A DNA stretch of 64,000 bases. Source: Mycolicibacterium sp. P1-18. Its GTDB lineage: Bacteria; Actinomycetota; Actinomycetes; Mycobacteriales; Mycobacteriaceae. Positions 61,613-64,000 of this stretch are shown piece by piece. Within the stretch, counting starts at the first letter, position 1; each line of letters begins with the position of its first letter. The notes beneath the pieces were generated by a model. The model worked only from the letters and a program-made list of their open reading frames with translations. It had not been told where the DNA came from and ran no database searches. The position numbers and the translations under genes were made by a program. Location: contig NZ_NPKR01000011.1 of NCBI RefSeq assembly GCF_008329535.1, positions 124,001 to 188,000 of the forward strand. Reading direction: 5' to 3'.

Positions 61613-63046
61613 ATGGCAGACGGCCATCTCATGTACATCGCAGGCGAGCACGCCGCCGCCGCCACTGGCGCGACCGAAGCGGTCGTCAATCCCGCCACCA
61701 ACGAGCAGATCGCGACCGTTCCCCTCGGCGACGCAACCGACGTGGATCGCGCCGTCGCCGCGGCCGAGACGGCGTTCGAGGACTGGGCGGCCACCACCCC
61801 TGGCAAGCGCGCCGAACTCCTGCTGAAGCTTGCCGACCGGCTGGAGGCCCACGCCGAAGAGTTCGCGCAGCTGGAATCGAAGAACGTCGGCAAGCCCATC
61901 GCGGTCGCCCGCGACGAGGTGCCCTTCGCCGTGGACAACATGCGCTTCTTCGCCGGCGCCGCACGCGTTCTCGAGGGCCGTGCCGCCGGCGAGTACTCCC
62001 CCACCCACACCAGCATCATCCGCCGAGATCCGCTCGGCGTCGTCGGCAGCGTCGCGCCGTGGAACTTCCCCCTCGTCATGGCGGTCTGGAAGATCTGCCC
62101 GGCGCTGGTCACCGGAAACACGCTGGTGCTCAAGCCCAGTGAGCAGACCCCGCTCAGCACGCTGCGGTTGGCCGACCTCGCGGCGGACCTGTTTCCGCCC
62201 GGTGTGTTCAACGTCGTCACCGGCCACGGCGACACCGTCGGCGCGGCACTGACGTCCCACCCCCGGGTACGGATGAGTTCGCTGACCGGCGACACGAACA
62301 CCGGCAAGGTCGTCGCCCGCGCCGGCGCCGACAACCTCAAGCGTCTGCATCTCGAATTGGGCGGCAAGGCACCGGTCTTGGTGTTCGACGATTGCGACGC
62401 CGAACTGGCGATCACCAAGATCTGCGAAGGCGGCTACGGAAACTCCGGTCAAGATTGCATGGCCGCCTCACGCGTGTACGTCGCCGACGGGATCTACGAC
62501 GACTTCGTCACCGAACTCACCCGTGCCGTGTCCAAGGTGGCGATGGGCGATCCCCAACTGGAGTCCACCGAAATGGGCCCGGTGATCTCCGAGCGCCAGC
62601 GTGACCGCGTCGCCGGGTTCGTCGACCGGGCGGTGGCCACCGGACCAGCCGCACTCGCCGTCGGAGGGCCCGGCAGCGGACCAGGCTTCTGGTACAAGCC
62701 GTCACTGGTCGTCGACGCCGCCCAAGACTCTGAGATAGTGCAGAAGGAAGTCTTCGGCCCGGTGGTCACCACCACGCGATTCACCGACGAGGCCCAAGCC
62801 TTCGCGTTCGCCAACGACGTCGAATACGGCTTGGCGGCTTCGGTGTTCACCAAGGACGTCGGCCGCGCGATGCGCGCGGCCCGCAAGCTCCAATTCGGCA
62901 CGGTGTGGATCAACGACCACCTGCCGATCGTGTCGGAGATGCCGCACGGCGGCTTCAAGCAGTCCGGCCATGGCAACGACATGTCGATCTACTCCGTCGA
63001 GGAGTACACCGAGATCAAGCACATCATGATCAATCTCGAGTCCTGA
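61613..63046 (+). CDS. Gamma-aminobutyraldehyde dehydrogenase-like ALDH
   Basis: A 477-residue ALDH with catalytic C282 (NSGQDCMAASR) and E248 (LELGGKAP). The N-S-G-Q-D-C string and the end SEMPHGGFKQSGHGNDMSIY are typical of aminobutyraldehyde dehydrogenases of the YdcW/Prr type. It would oxidise an omega-aminoaldehyde to the amino acid. It heads a plus-strand operon with a small protein and an FAD oxidoreductase. It probably acts in the same amine pathway as the minus-strand operon. Confidence 0.92.
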   Translation: MADGHLMYIAGEHAAAATGATEAVVNPATNEQIATVPLGDATDVDRAVAAAETAFEDWAATTPGKRAELLLKLADRLEAHAEEFAQLESKNVGKPIAVARDEVPFAVDNMRFFAGAARVLEGRAAGEYSPTHTSIIRRDPLGVVGSVAPWNFPLVMAVWKICPALVTGNTLVLKPSEQTPLSTLRLADLAADLFPPGVFNVVTGHGDTVGAALTSHPRVRMSSLTGDTNTGKVVARAGADNLKRLHLELGGKAPVLVFDDCDAELAITKICEGGYGNSGQDCMAASRVYVADGIYDDFVTELTRAVSKVAMGDPQLESTEMGPVISERQRDRVAGFVDRAVATGPAALAVGGPGSGPGFWYKPSLVVDAAQDSEIVQKEVFGPVVTTTRFTDEAQAFAFANDVEYGLAASVFTKDVGRAMRAARKLQFGTVWINDHLPIVSEMPHGGFKQSGHGNDMSIYSVEEYTEIKHIMINLES

Positions 63047-63085
63047 TCACACCATGCCTCTGACAACCTCCTTGGAGTCTCCACG

Positions 63086-63430
63086 ATGACGTCCACCAGC
63101 CGGCCCGTAGTGGCGGTCAACCTGTTCTCGATGTTGCCCGGCGTCGACCCGGCCGACTTCGAAGCCTTCTCCACCGAGGTCGACCGGCCGACGTGCCTGT
63201 CCCACCGCGACGTGGTTCGGCGATTCGACGCCTTTCGAGTCACCACCGCGCCGGACGGAGCCCCCGCCGACATCCTGGAGGTCATGGAGGTCACCGACTG
63301 GGCGGCATGGGAACGGCTACGCGACACCCATCCCACGATGAAGCCGGTCACCGAGGGCTTCGACCAACTCGTCGACCCGGCCACCGTTCGTACCTACTTC
63401 ACCCACCTCATCCCCGGAGGACTCCAATGA
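63086..63430 (+). CDS. Small ferredoxin-fold-like protein
   Basis: A 114-residue protein without a recognised motif. The pattern VAVNLFSMLPGVDPADFEAF at the start, DILEVMEVTDWAAWERLRDT in the middle and VRTYFTHLI at the end has the alternating strands and helices of dimeric alpha/beta-barrel (Dabb) proteins. Its stop overlaps the start of the FAD gene (ATGA), so it is coupled to it. Function unknown; probably an accessory of the neighbouring oxidoreductase. Confidence 0.78.
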   Translation: MTSTSRPVVAVNLFSMLPGVDPADFEAFSTEVDRPTCLSHRDVVRRFDAFRVTTAPDGAPADILEVMEVTDWAAWERLRDTHPTMKPVTEGFDQLVDPATVRTYFTHLIPGGLQ

Positions 63431-64000
63431 CCAACCCCACCAACACCTATGACGCGATCGTCATCGGAGCTGGACACAACGGTCTCATCACCGCCGGCTA
63501 TCTCGCCCGCGCGGGCAAGAAGGTGCTCGTCGTGGAAGCCCGTGACGTCGTGGGCGGCGCGTGCACCAGCGAGGAGTTGATTGCCGGCGCCACCTGGTCG
63601 TCGTGTGCCTTCATCGCCAGCCTCTTGCGACCGGAGATCATCGCCGACCTCGAACTCGAACGGTACGGCCTGGAGATGTACCAGACCGAGGCCAACGAGG
63701 TCAGCATCTTCCCCGACGGCAGTCACCTGTTCGTGTGGAAGGACATGGACAAGACGCTGAAGGAGATCGAGAAGTTCTCCAAGAGTGACGCCGGCGCCTT
63801 CCTCGACTTCGGCCTGCGCGTCAAGAAGTTCGCCTCCATCCTGACGCCGTTCCTGCTGTCCCCGGCGCCCAGCCGGTCACAGGTGTTGGCCGCGTTCGAG
63901 GCGGCCGGCGCCGAGGACCTCTTCAACGAGATGGTGCTGCTGTCCACCAAGGACCTGCTCGACCGGTACTTCGAGAACGAACACATCAAGGGTCTGTTCA
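63427..64000 (+). CDS. Phytoene-desaturase-like FAD oxidoreductase (5' part)
   Basis: The first 191 residues of an FAD protein that runs past the window edge. AIVIGAGHNGLITAGYLARAGKKVLVVEARDVVGGACTSEEL is the FAD-binding fold of the phytoene desaturase/amine-oxidase-like family (PYROXD2 group). ATG 63427 overlaps the upstream stop. It is the third gene of the GntR-controlled operon. Family members act on amines, carotenoid-type chains or unknown substrates. Confidence 0.9.
   Translation, partial: MTNPTNTYDAIVIGAGHNGLITAGYLARAGKKVLVVEARDVVGGACTSEELIAGATWSSCAFIASLLRPEIIADLELERYGLEMYQTEANEVSIFPDGSHLFVWKDMDKTLKEIEKFSKSDAGAFLDFGLRVKKFASILTPFLLSPAPSRSQVLAAFEAAGAEDLFNEMVLLSTKDLLDRYFENEHIKGLF

Noticed and set aside
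1..64000. CRISPR arrays, tRNA/rRNA genes, insertion sequences, prophage
   Set aside because: No spaced repeat arrays, no tRNA-like T-loop with matching stems, and no transposase, integrase or phage structural proteins were seen.

Overview
The window is chromosomal DNA of a mycobacterium, most likely a rapidly growing Mycolicibacterium. Base composition is very high in GC. It carries a mycolic-acid methyltransferase, a FadD19-like acyl-CoA synthetase, LppJ-like and LppP/LprE-like exported proteins, a DUF732 secreted protein, a Rv3788-like Gre-fold protein and an EspC-like/DUF1023 gene pair. Many starts are GTG or TTG, and several genes have a TANNNT -10 hexamer only 6 to 8 bases before the start codon, as in leaderless mycobacterial transcripts. 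I found no tRNA, rRNA, CRISPR array, insertion sequence or prophage.

Layout. 1-29 kb is mostly ordinary core and accessory genome: a VWA-esterase-FAD oxidoreductase operon, a paired small multidrug transporter, an MFS exporter, malQ, a metal-hydrolase/ferredoxin-reductase pair, a Nudix/GIY-YIG pair, small exported proteins, fadD, a mycolate methyltransferase, an SDR, an NlpC-like protein, a TetR regulator, tex, a flavinylated BBE-type oxidase, an acyltransferase and two unusual exported proteins. 29.4-36.4 kb is an amide-metabolism island: fmdB-fmdA-hydrolase-pucR on the minus strand behind a strong palindrome, a decayed amino-acid oxidase, and a divergent MarR/AmiC-like sensor pair. 36.5-39.2 kb is a three-gene EspC-like / alpha-beta hydrolase / lipoprotein unit that resembles Rv2078-Rv2079-lppJ. 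39.2-46.3 kb holds a hydrolase relic and a MalT-type LuxR regulator divergent from a four-gene hydrolase-reductase-nitroreductase-monooxygenase operon. 46.3-51.5 kb has a GntR-MFS operon with a tandem operator, a LppP/LprE-like protein, a GNAT relic and an amidase/LysR divergent pair. 51.5-53.1 kb has a membrane diguanylate cyclase.

53.1-64 kb is the most coherent accessory system. A minus-strand operon of kinase, class III PLP enzyme, YdiJ-like FAD/Fe-S dehydrogenase and aldehyde dehydrogenase is coupled by 4-base stop/start overlaps. A GntR regulator sits in the middle, and a plus-strand operon holds an aminoaldehyde dehydrogenase, a small protein and a phytoene-desaturase-like flavoprotein. 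A 14-base motif is shared by the regulator promoter and the plus-strand operon promoter. The gene set suggests catabolism of an amino-alcohol or lysine/hydroxylysine-type amine; the substrate is inferred, not shown.

Three gene remnants (30.0-30.4, 39.6-39.7 and 48.8-49.1 kb) show that the accessory regions are losing genes.
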